64,000 nucleotides of DNA from Holtermannia corniformis. Taxonomy: Eukaryota > Basidiomycota > Tremellomycetes > Holtermanniales. Positions 1-9,281 of the stretch are shown here, piece by piece. The stretch's first letter is position 1, and the number at the start of each line of letters is the position of its first letter. The position numbers were made by a program, and so were the translations under genes. A model generated the notes under the pieces. The model was given only the letters and a program-made list of their open reading frames with translations, did no database searches and was not told where the DNA came from. The DNA is taken from positions 195,847 to 259,846 of the forward strand of contig BCIJ01000017.1 in assembly GCA_001599935.1 (NCBI GenBank). The letters are read 5' to 3'.

Positions 1-599
1 CTGTGGAGGAGAAGGAGGCGGCCAAGGAAGCCAAGAAGGCGGGTGTGAGTTGCTCAACCGGTGTCGGACTGTACACCACTAATATCATCACGCAGCGAAA
101 GAACGCGACCGGACCTACACCTGGTCCCAGCCGGCCACCACCATCCGCGCCGTCTACCGCCGCACGCAAACGGGCCGCCCCAGGTCCAACGCCTATGAAC
201 GCGGCACAGTCAAAACGGACCCGACTGTTACATACCGGCGCTTCGTCCGTGGCATCCACTTGCACCTCTATTCCCCGATCCGTCAGTGCGACCCACCCAC
301 CCCCAAGTTGTCGACTACCGCGGCCAAACCAAGCTCTGGCATCTACCACCATGCGCTCGTTCTCTGGTCTGCCATCGACCTCTGTGTTTTCAAACGGCAA
401 CGGGCCCCGAATCCCCTCAATGAACGGGTGGAACCCGAAACCGACTGGGCTGGGAAAAGATGGGGTCCGGAAACCGCGCAGAGACTCGTTCAAGCCGCGT
501 CCGTCGATCGTGCCCGTTGGAACGTTTGCGCAGGGGTTTGAAGAGCGCCAGGGGCACGGCCACGGATGGGAGTTGCCGGAGGAGGAGGATGTGTTTTGA
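1..599 (+). CDS. 3' end of an unidentified gene (low-complexity, basic C-terminus)
   Basis: The reading frame is already open at base 3, so the start lies outside the window. It begins with a charged stretch (EEKEAAKEAKKAG) that looks like the end of a coiled coil. An intron at 45-95 (GTGAGT...CGCAG) keeps the frame and removes a 51-nt insert. The rest is rich in Pro, Ser, Arg and Lys, with a nuclear-localisation-like AARKRAAPGPTP and SKRTR, and it ends in an acidic ELPEEEDVF. The coiled coil followed by a basic disordered tail would suit an Ase1/PRC1-type microtubule bundler, but nothing visible proves this. The product should be treated as unknown. Confidence 0.55.
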   Translation, partial: VEEKEAAKEAKKAGVSCSTGVGLYTTNIITQRKNATGPTPGPSRPPPSAPSTAARKRAAPGPTPMNAAQSKRTRLLHTGASSVASTCTSIPRSVSATHPPPSCRLPRPNQALASTTMRSFSGLPSTSVFSNGNGPRIPSMNGWNPKPTGLGKDGVRKPRRDSFKPRPSIVPVGTFAQGFEERQGHGHGWELPEEEDVF

Positions 600-692
600 T
601 CTGGTCCTGCTCGACGTGTATCATTAGGTTGTCGCATGCATAGCTTGGCCGTGGGCTACAGATAGATACATATGCAAGAGTGCGGGCTCGGG

Positions 693-1286
693 TTAGGCTT
701 TGTCGTCTTTGGCGGCGCCCAGACTGCTAAAGAGCTCCATTGCGTTCTGATACGTCAGCACCAAGCTCTAGAGCGAGCGAGTCGTGGGCTTACCTGCGGG
801 GTGATATCGACCCCAGCGTCCTTCAACTCCTTCATGACCTGCGTCCATCAGCCTCTACTCGTGACCTCAACCACAGACTGACCCTCAACGCCGCGTTCTT
901 CAGTTCCGGATCCAGACCCAGTTTGATCAACTGCATAGTACTAGGCTTCTGCGTCATGTCGATCCCTATTGCACCTCCCATCAGCCCCGCCACCAATACA
1001 TACCGAAGCAAGCCTACCGACCCTTTTTCTGCATCAAACCCGCAATGTCCCTCAATGCATCTTTAGCGCCCTCATGCTTTGCGACTTTTTCAAACGCGTG
1101 CCGAGCGGCCTCGGGGACCTCGTTGGGCGCGGGACCGGGTTGGCCTGAAGGAAACGGCGAGGAGAAGGGGGACGCTTGAGCGACGTAGCTTGTGTGCAGG
1201 GAGTGGCTGTGGATGTATGGAGGGAGCGCGATGGCGGTCCGGGTTGAGCGGACAAGGGTGTGGATGGGATGGAGTAGCCTTGACAT
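693..1286 (-). CDS. Small hypothetical protein, probable mitochondrial import signal
   Basis: Four exons can be joined: 1286 down to about 1024, then a piece with IDMTQKPSTMQLIKLGLDPE, then VMKELKDAGVDITPQ, then NAMELFSSLGAAKDDKA and a stop at 693-695. The three introns have GT..AG ends and preserve frame. The N-terminus (MSRLLHPIHTLVRSTRTAIA) is basic, hydroxylated and free of acids, as in a matrix-targeting peptide. The body, about 120 residues, is helical and charged (EAARHAFEKVAKHEGAKDAL). I do not recognise a family. The start was chosen at 1286 because it gives the presequence directly; an in-frame ATG at 1391 would add 35 less typical residues. Confidence 0.55.
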
Positions 1287-1940
1287 TTGGATGGTCGTGG
1301 TGTGGACTTGTGAGAGGTCGATCCGGACCCGAAGCGGCGATCGTCGGCCATGATGCCAAGTCGCAAAGCCGCGTCGTGTGCTCTCCCACAACAGCCCGTG
1401 TGCTGGCCTCGATCCAGGCTATGGGTATGGCAAGCCTGAGCTCTATGTTGAAAGCTCTACCTGGGACGAGATCCGACGAGCGTTGGTGGGGCTTGATCAC
1501 GCGTAACGGGTCGTCTCGTCTGCAGTCGGTGCTTCTTCTTTTCAGCAACCCAGACTACATCCTCGCTTCAGCTGAGCATGAAGACTGCTCATCCGCGCCG
1601 TCAATCGTAGCCAGTTTGTACAGTGTTGCTGCAACCCAAACATGAACCATACATGGCATCCCTTGCAGCTTCGTTTTGGATGGCCAACATGGCATCATCT
1701 CAAGTCGTGGGCGGGCTTTCAGGAACCCGCATCGCAGATCGCTGACATTGACGCGGCTGTGGATTGTAGCAAGATGCCAGTACGACTGCTGCGGATCGTT
1801 CACGTGAAGTGTCTGTGCTGACAATGATTGATGCTTGGGCGAAAACAACCACTCCACTGATACTCTACCCCATCTTTCGCTGTGAACAGAACATCTACAG
1901 TTTAACAAATAGCCTCTTCTCGGTCTAGAGACTATCCGCA
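1287..1940. other. Divergent intergenic region
   Basis: These 654 bases separate the starts of two divergent genes, so both promoters must lie here. No RNA gene, repeat or TATA box stands out. Open frames crossing it lack splice signals and family features. Confidence 0.5.
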
Positions 1941-3108
1941 ATGACTGACATGGAGGCTGAGCGTGTAAGCCGTTGATCCCCCTTGATCACCACTGACGGG
2001 TCGCACAGGCAACGCGTCAAGCACAGCTCCAGAAAGCCCTGTCAGCAGCCTACCTCTCGCACCAGATCACAGAGCTAGAATCACAAGTCCAGCAGACGCA
2101 CTTGCAATCTCGGCGTGATGGCGGTGGCAAACCCAAAGGAGGGGCCGCGACCGTCATTGTTCTTGACGCTTCGGCTTTGCTGTTCGCACCGAAGAGTGTC
2201 AGGTTGGCAGTCAAGGATGGGAGGACACTGGTGGTACCGCTAGAAGGTGGGTGTGTTGGCGGCCTCGTGACCTCTGACTGACTTGCGACGCAACAGTGTT
2301 CCATACCCTCGACCTGCTCAAAAAAGGGTCCACACCCATCGCGATCGCGGCACGCTCAGCCACGCGGTACATTGAGCACGCTTCACGCCAGGCTCCAAGC
2401 GGCGGCCTAAGGATGCAAAAGTCAACAGAGGCCAAAGACCTCGTTGCGCCGCGCATCGAGACCGACACCTATCCGGTTCGGCCATTCCAGCAACCGCCGA
2501 AATGGGTTGCATCGATCTTGTCCTGCGTGGCGTATCCTGCTCAAGCGGTGCTCTGGGTCACCAAGCCTTCGGACGAGGCGTTGAAGCTCACGCCCGGCGG
2601 AGGCGTTGAAGAAGCAGAGCAGAGGTTTGGCGAGCGCGCGCTTGGAGGGGTCATGCCGTTCTGGGCGGGCGTGTACGGGCTACAGTGCGAGACAGTGGTC
2701 GATCCAACCGCATCGACCGCAAAGCCAAAAATCTTACCATCAAGCCCACACGTCAAGCCCAAGACACCCGTCTTGCTCAAGCGCAGCCCAGTTTCGGACC
2801 CGCGCGCTGCCGTCGTGGCGGCAAAGGAGCTGCCTCGGCCCGTGACGGCTCCCACTATCCTCTCGCGGCCCGTCGCGCCCCCTCCTCCCCGTCGGGACAT
2901 GACGGCTCGCGCCATCGGGCGATACAAGGATCTCGACGAGGATGATCATGTCCCATCGCGCACGTCGACAAAGATCAGACCGCCCAATAGCGGCCAAGTC
3001 AAGCTTTTGAAGCGCGTCGATGGCTCTGCACCGTCGAGGCCAGCGTCGGGCCCTGGTGAAATCGAGATGGGTCCCAAGATCACGCTACTGCAGCGGCCAA
3101 AGGGATGA
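1941..3108 (+). CDS. PIN-like domain protein
   Basis: Exons are 1941-1964, 2009-2246 and 2297-3108, with introns of 44 and 50 nt. After a short N-terminal helix (QITELESQVQQTHL) comes a PIN-like start, TVIVLDASALLFAPKSV, in which the Asp after the hydrophobic beta strand matches the first acidic residue of PIN nucleases. VPLEVFHTLDLLKKGSTPIA then resembles the following helix, where PIN domains recognise VV..V..EL. The C-terminal half is Pro/Ser/Lys-rich and disordered, ending with KITLLQRPKG. The protein is about 358 residues. A role in RNA cleavage or decay is only inferred from the fold, and the remaining catalytic acids could not be assigned with confidence. Confidence 0.65.
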
Positions 3109-3293
3109 ACCGCTCGCGAGCTCGACGAATACGACTCTGCCAAACGGGCAAACCGAGCCTACGTGCTGGAATGCACGCCGACCTGATGACCTACCGGTCG
3201 CCCATGTCGTCTTGGAACGATCAACGCGCAGAGGTCACAATGGTCATGCGAATGCTATGTATGCTATGTCCTCACTCACACCCGCCTTCAGCG

Positions 3294-4468
3294 CTAGCGC
3301 TCAAACTTGAGCCCATACCCGCCCCCAGGCTGTGGCTCAAACTTGAACATGTCGGTATGCAGCCCAAAGTTACCGAGGATGCCGTTCCCCAGCTCCTTGA
3401 GCTTTCCGAGCATCTCGTCCTTTTCCTTGGTTTGCTGTTCGGCGATCTTGGCGGGAAGAGTTGCGAGTGCGCGTTTGGACGTTTGGTACGCTGCTGATGA
3501 GGGTGAGAGGAGCTTGACGAGGCGGGCGTGGTCTGGGGAGTTAGCTCGTGACGTTGATGGAATGTCACAACGGACCGGTCTTGGCTGTTTCGAGGTCGGC
3601 AGAGGTCGCGAGTTGCTCGCTGGCGTGAGCGCGGCGTTGGAGAGCCTTGACATAGTCTGGATCGAGCTCGAGTGCTGGCGGCGTCGGTCAACTGGCCTAG
3701 TGACAACCTGATGTAATACCTTTACTACACGCTTTGGCCGTCTCCTTGTGATCGCCCTTGTAATGTCAGCATGCTATCACTGAGGACCACGAGCACACCC
3801 ACCAGCCTAGCATGACAAGCCGCAACGTTGCCCCAGAGCGCCTTTTGCAGCTCTCTGATCTCTTCCTCGATCACCTCTCGCCGAGTCTGCACGGGCTCCT
3901 CCTTGGCAGCCTCTTCGGCCGCCTCGATCGCAGCAGCTTCGTCTTCAGTCACCTCCTGGATCCCACTACTGTCATCTGGAGGTAGCGGAGCACTCGCAGG
4001 TGACGCTGACGGCTCAGGTTTGGGACATGGTGGGAGGTAATCGAGCCCTTGCTGATACGCTTTCAGAGCTTCGTCTGTACGCGGTGGACACGCTGTAAAG
4101 TGCTCGTTGCCCTCTTGCTTCTCTTGCAGACCCTTTTCATACAGTCTCTAGTCGAGCAATCAGTCCAAGCTCGAGACGGCAGCACGAGCACACACCTGCA
4201 TCTCGTCGTCGGTGAACCTCAGAAACTCTTCGGCTGTGGTAGCGTCGTGAGCCTCCAATGCGTCCTCCCACACATCGTCTCCGTCCTGCTCATCCTCTGA
4301 ATCGCTGTCGTCCTCCAACTGCGTTGACGTCCCCGCACCCGTGCTGCTCTCGGCGACCGCTGCGTCTCTGGTCTGCTGCATCTTCTGAGCCCACGCTGGC
4401 GGCTCGAACGCTTTCGGATCGTATCTGGGCAGCGAAGCAAGGATCTCTTCGCGTTTGGAAGACGACAT
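3294..4468 (-). CDS. TTC1-like tetratricopeptide repeat protein
   Basis: Reading down from 4468 the protein starts MSSSKREEILASLPRYDPKA and has an acidic linker (LEDDSDSEDEQDGDD). A TPR array follows (YEKGLQEKQEGNEHFTACPP...ALKAYQQGL; IRELQKALWGNVAACHARLG; ALELDPDYVKALQRRAHAS). It ends in MLGKLKELGNGILGNFGLHT and FEPQPGGGYGLKFER. That C-terminal block is the signature of tetratricopeptide repeat protein 1 in animals and fungi. Several short introns interrupt it, including ones before DHKETAKACSK and ALELDPDYV. TTC1 proteins are cytosolic adaptors that bind chaperones and some signalling proteins. An ATG at 4504 would add 12 residues. Confidence 0.85.
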
Positions 4469-4677
4469 GGTGGTGGGTGGTGATCGACCTCCACGCTTCA
4501 ACACGTTGTTTGTCGTTCATGACATCCAACGACGAGTAGCTTGGCCAGACTGCTAGCGAGCTCGAGATCACATAGGATCCCTTGATCGAGTCGAGAAGGA
4601 ACAATCAGAACAAAGACGTGAGCAAGGGACAGACAAGACGTCAAGGCGGTACCACCGCTGCGAGTGCATCATCCACT

Positions 4678-5397
4678 ATGAGTCGGTGCGTGTTGATGTC
4701 CTGCTACAACAACGTCTCACCTGTACAGACGGACAAATACAGGCTCTATCAATCACCGGCTGCCGACGCACAGCAACTCTGCGCCAGTGCTCTACCCTGC
4801 CTCTGGCCCTTCAACCGGTCGGAACACCCCGGTGGCGGCGTATAGACCATCTTCTGCTGCTTCAGAGTATAGCGAGAGCCCGTATGGCGGGGCGAACGGT
4901 TATTCGCGACAGGCGCATGATATCGAGGGACAGAACGATGAGCGGCTCGAGGGGCTCATGGGCAAAGTCAAGTTGTTGAAGGATGTGAGTGCTGGTCGGG
5001 CTGATAGCTGCGCTGCTGGCAAGTATGCGGATGATAGCTGACTGCGTATCGCTGTAGATCACAGTAGGGATAGGGAATGAAGTACGGGATTCCAACATGG
5101 AGCTAGGGAATATGGTGAGTGAACGCACTGGTCTCCGGTGCATCGAGTATCTGTCCGAGCGAACGCTAAGCACTTTGCGCACCCGCGTACAAACTGCATC
5201 TCGCTGTGAATCAAATCACGCACGATGCTGACGACTCGCAGAACGATGCCTTTGCCTCGACTTCGACCTTTCTCGGTGGCACGTTTACACGGATGAAGAC
5301 GATGGCGAATCGACAAGGCGGCAACTGGTGCTGGTTCATGATGTTTCTCTTGCTCGTGCTGTGGATCTTTGTCGTGCTGTGGTGGTTCAGGCGATGA
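4678..5397 (+). CDS. BET1: SNARE protein Bet1 (ER-Golgi transport)
   Basis: Exons are 4678-4685 (only 8 nt, ATGAGTCG), 4729-4984, 5058-5114 and 5242-5397. The joined protein runs MSRRTNTGSINHRLPTHSNS, a Ser/Pro linker, then the SNARE helix (NDERLEGLMGKVKLLKDITV, then GIGNEVRDSNMELGNMNDAF, then LGGTFTRMKTMANRQGGNWC). It ends in a single transmembrane anchor (FMMFLLLVLWIFVVLWWFRR), so it is tail-anchored. Bet1 is the Qc-SNARE that pairs with Sed5, Bos1 and Sec22/Ykt6 to fuse ER-derived vesicles with the Golgi. The order of motifs and the roughly 155-residue length match the family. The third intron (127 nt) is longer than its neighbours. Confidence 0.93.
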
Positions 5398-5637
5398 GGT
5401 TGGCCAGGCTGGGTATGCCAGCACTATCGCATGTATTCATATCATGATCTTGCCTCTAGCTGCGATGCCATGGGACCCAAGCACACGGGAGTGCAGTACC
5501 TCACAGCTCGTGCTATCTATGACCGATCGCTGCCTTTTCGTCGTTTCGCCTTGCCAGGTCGTCGTCAGTCAGTCCACTCAACACCACGCGGCAAAAGTCG
5601 AGCCTCTCGATCAGCTCATCACCAGCACTAACTTGCA

Positions 5638-7165
5638 ATGCCTCGCTGCACTCGCCAAGGCTGCGGACAAGACTTTGACGAGGCTCAGAATGCAGAAGGG
5701 AGCTGCAGCTACCACTCTGGCGGACCGGTGTGTCTGCTTCGCACGAACAAGCAGGTCGAGCTGATGTGGTACAGGTGTTTCATGAGGGCTTGAAGTCGTG
5801 GTGTATGTCGCTGCTGGCTCCTAGGGCTATGAGACGAGGCTGATCTGGTACAGCGTGCTGCAAGGAGACTAACAAGGTCGGTACAGTGCTGGTGGTAGGA
5901 GCTGAGCTGAGACAACATAGCCTGTGCTCGAGTTTGAAGAGTTTATGAAGCTGCCTGTACGTCTGGCTAACTTCAACCTCTCCTACAATTAACACATCTC
6001 GGCCAGGGCTGTACCAAGAGCGTACATACCTCAGCAGCACCCGCCAAACCATCTCCTCCACCTGCGGCATCAACGTCCGAGGGCGCACCATCGCTGACAA
6101 GCACGACCAAGGACGGCAAGGAAGTGTACGGTACCGCCCTTACCGCCCCCAAACCCGCCTCGGCTGCATCAGGATCCACAACACCCATCACAACGACCGC
6201 TGCTGCAACTCCACCACCTACGCAACCGGTCGTACAGGAAGAAGACGACCTTGACATCCCAGTACCGTATGGAGCAATCTGTAAACGCAAGGGCTGCGGC
6301 ACCAAGTGGGAATCTGAGGCTGTATCCCGAGGTCAAGGCGAAAAGGCTGTTTGTCGGTTTCACCCTCTTGGCGTCAGTGCGGACCTTCTGAACGACGGCG
6401 GAGCTGACGAGGATCATAGCCAATCTTTCACGAGGGATCAAAGGGCTATCTCTGCTGCAAGCGGCGTGTCCTCGACTTTTCAGACTTTCTCAGTATCGTG
6501 GGGTGCAAAGAAGGCAAGCACCTGTTTGTGGGCTCGAAGAAGGCCGAGGAGAATGTGCGTTGAGTCTGTGGGCTGTTCAAAGCTGAGCAACTGACGACTG
6601 GCAGACACAAGAAGAGTTTGTAGATTGCCGATTGGATCATTACCAGACGCCACTGCAGGTCAACGTCTCGGCATTCGCAAAGCAGTCCGTCGACATCCTG
6701 ACCGAAATCGGTGCTGACGCGCACCAGTGCCGACAAGGAGAGATCAACCGTTCGATTTCAAGACCAGCAGGTAAGAGTCCATGGCGCTCGCGTCTGACCG
6801 TCCTCATGTCGTACGCGCAGATCCACCTCGACCTCTTCCTACCCGGCAACAAGCGCGTCGTCCGCTCCGTCACAGTCTACGGCCCCATCAAGCCTGAAGA
6901 ATGCACCTTTCGGATCCTCGGCATGAAGGTGCTCATCGAAAGCTAGCGCTCAACACCCATTGACGCTTTGCAGGTCGAAATCACACTGCAAAAGACTTCG
7001 GCCCTGTCCTGGCCCTTGCTCGAGAAACCAGGCGAGGGTACATCCCTCCCGCCGGGGTTCGCAATCACGTTTGGGACGAAAGGTCGAACGGGGACTGTGG
7101 GTGGTAAAGAAATCTATCTCGCGCCCGAGGAGGTCGCGAGGCGTGAGGCGGAGCGGCGTCAGTAG
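5638..7165 (+). CDS. CHORD-CS domain co-chaperone (CHORDC1/RAR1-like)
   Basis: The first CHORD begins [20 protein letters not shown] and YHSGGP. It is then assembled from three tiny exons ([29 protein letters not shown]) before GCTKSVHTS. After a Pro/Thr linker the second CHORD reads [13 protein letters not shown]...[27 protein letters not shown] and [12 protein letters not shown]. The CS domain follows ([54 protein letters not shown]). The Cys/His pattern of two zinc-binding CHORDs plus CS is diagnostic. Family members bind Hsp90 and Sgt1 and act in stress, ploidy control or immune-receptor stability. At least eight introns are present. The start at 5638 places the first Cys at residue 4, as is usual in the family. 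Confidence 0.93.
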
Positions 7166-7270
7166 TTTTGCTTGGCATGCATGTCGATCCTCTGCGGACA
7201 AACAGGACGGACTGGGAAAGGCGTCGTGAGCATGATGCGTATATGACAGCTAGTGATACAATGGCTGGCG

Positions 7271-8617
7271 CTAGATCTCCTGCTCGAACGCCGCGAGTTC
7301 CTCGGGGCTCATCATGAAACTCTCGTCGACCTGCGTCAGCGTCAGCGCTTGCACGATCCCAGTGATGACCGCCGACCTCGATCTCCACATCGACAGGCTG
7401 CGACTGAACGCGCGCGTGCCCAGGATCACTCGCCACATCCTCTGGCGTCAACCAATCCTTCCTGTCGGCAACCGGCGCCGCGAACGCGCCCTGATTCGCT
7501 AAACGCTACGGTGCTATCAGTCCCACGCACACGCTCAACAGTATACCCACATCAGCGCCCTCGTTGCCCACTTCACCTCGGTGCGCAGCCACGTGCTTGA
7601 ACTTGACTGGGTTCGAGGGACCGCGTTGGTGCAGTAGCGCGAGCAGGTGCAAGATCAGTTCCTTGTTCTTCACGGGTTTGGGTTGAGGGCCGCCCGTTTT
7701 GAAGCCGTTGCGGATCCATTTCGGGAGGTAGATGGTCATACCTGACATGTTAGCCGTGTACTCGAATTCGATAGTGTGGAGGAGGGAGGTGGGACTGACA
7801 GGACATGGAGTATTGCGAGTCTGTGCGGATCTCGAGGGGCAGATGGGGATGTGGACAGGTCTCGAGGGAGCGGATGATGGCCTTTGGCACGTCAGCTAAA
7901 GCCGCGCAAGCACAGGTATGGTCTACGGACCAGTAGCTCTCCTCGATTGTTTGTCTGCGCGGGTCCGGGAAGGCGTTCCGCCAGGTTGCTGCCACGAAAC
8001 ATGAGTTTGGTACAGGCCGCGACTGGGCGTCACTGACTGCGTTGACGCCGGCCGTTGATCACTCCACCACACGCCCAGCCCGGCCTTGGCGCCCGTCTGC
8101 CCATTGCCTCTTGACGAGCCATCAGTATACACGACGAGGTGATGCGGCGCTTGAGCAGTGATCGTGAAGCCTTGGGATGCCAGTTCGGCAAGATCGGCCG
8201 GCAAGTCGGTAACCTGTGCCGCTTCTCTTGGTGGAGACGCAGCTTTCGGTACGCTCGCGACTGTAGACGTGCTGGAAGACGCAGCGGCGGGTTCTGGGCG
8301 TGCATAGGGCGTATTGGAAGCTGACACCCATGCCTCGGCTTCAGCTCGAGATGAGAATTTCTTATGTTGCGCTCTGACTGGTCAGCTCGACTGAAGACTT
8401 TCTAGGTCGAAACAGACCCTTGGAACCCCTTGACCTGGGCTTCGCATTCTGCCCAAGTGGTATAAACTCCTGGCTTCTTGCCCTTCTTGACGGCATAGAA
8501 CCCTGCCTTGGCCCTACCAGTCCCATCAGCCGCTTCCAGCGCAGACTTTCCGCCTAGGTACAAACATCTTGCGTATCCGCTCTGCCTCGTCTGCGTCCGG
8601 TGCAACGCCCGGTTCAC
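7271..8617 (-). CDS. Ribonuclease H1
   Basis: The N-terminal hybrid-binding domain is clear (AGFYAVKKGKKPGVYTTWAE, then KKFSSRAEAEAWV), followed by a Ser/Ala linker and the catalytic domain. Catalytic acids are visible: Asp in VVYTDGSSRGNG, Glu in AQTNNRGELL, Asp in LEIRTDSQYSM, and His/Asp in FKHVAAHRGEVGNEGADV. The end is read across a 46-nt intron to VDESFMMSPEELAAFEQEI, stop at 7271-7273. The enzyme degrades the RNA strand of RNA-DNA hybrids in nucleus and mitochondria. The start is uncertain: 8617 is the first in-frame ATG of the exon, but a spliced upstream exon is possible (see 8526-8831). Confidence 0.9.
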
Positions 8618-8831
8618 CGATCAACCAGATGCGAAGTCTGGGAAAGAAGAGCTTGTCGAGGCGTCTACGGCGTGATGTGGGGTTTGGGATTGGCGGATAC
8701 AGTTGGCGACGACGTAGGGAATGTAGAACTGTACTGGTCGCGAGTGTGCGCGCCCAGAGCCGCTTCATGGGCTCACTTGAGCTGTTCGAGATGGCGCTTG
8801 CTCTCACAGCGGTGATTTCATTGTGCGCCAT
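8526..8831 (-). CDS. Possible first exon of RNase H1 or separate small ORF
   Basis: A 101-codon frame starts MAHNEITAVRAS and contains MKRLWARTLATSTVLHSLRR, which looks like a mitochondrial presequence. Then come DKLFFPRLRIWLIGEPG and ADEAERIRKMF. Splicing after KMF (GTACCT donor, acceptor CCAAG) would join it in frame to AGFYAVKKG of RNase H1 and give a mitochondrial isoform. It could equally be an independent small protein ending at 8526. Neither choice can be settled from the bases alone. Confidence 0.3.
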   Translation of the reverse strand: MAHNEITAVRASAISNSSSEPMKRLWARTLATSTVLHSLRRRQLYPPIPNPTSRRRRLDKLFFPRLRIWLIGEPGVAPDADEAERIRKMFVPRRKVCAGSG

Positions 8832-9281
8832 TTGCTAGAGAGCTACTAGCGCTCCTACCACTGGTCAACTCACCCGGTGTAGCATGCTGCTAGCGATGGG
8901 GTTTCGATCTCAAAGTCCGAAAGGCCGGCCCAGCTTCCCCCCGCGCCAAACCAACCGCGTCTGCTCTCTCTAGCGACCATGCACCATTCCTGTAAGTGTC
9001 CTCACGGCTCATTCCGCCCGCTCAGATCACTTACGACCTGCTGCAGTATCACCCGCCTCGTTCAGCCACCGAGGGGAGCCATTAACGATACCGGTGCACA
9101 GACGGAATCTCCAACAGAATCAGCTTTCGCTAGCTCCTGCTTCGTGTCCTGCCCTCTGCGGTGGGGCACCCCATGAACGGTTTCTAGATAGTGGCTAGAC
9201 TCACATTTGACTACGATGTGATGCATATGCTTTTCTTTGTTGAGCAGCTTGCGGATGCGGATGCGGACTGCATGCGATCGA
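8832..9281. other. Intergenic, nothing recognised
   Basis: About 450 bases lie between the RNase H1 region and the end of the AP-3 beta gene. No coding signal with splice support, RNA gene or repeat was seen. Confidence 0.4.
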
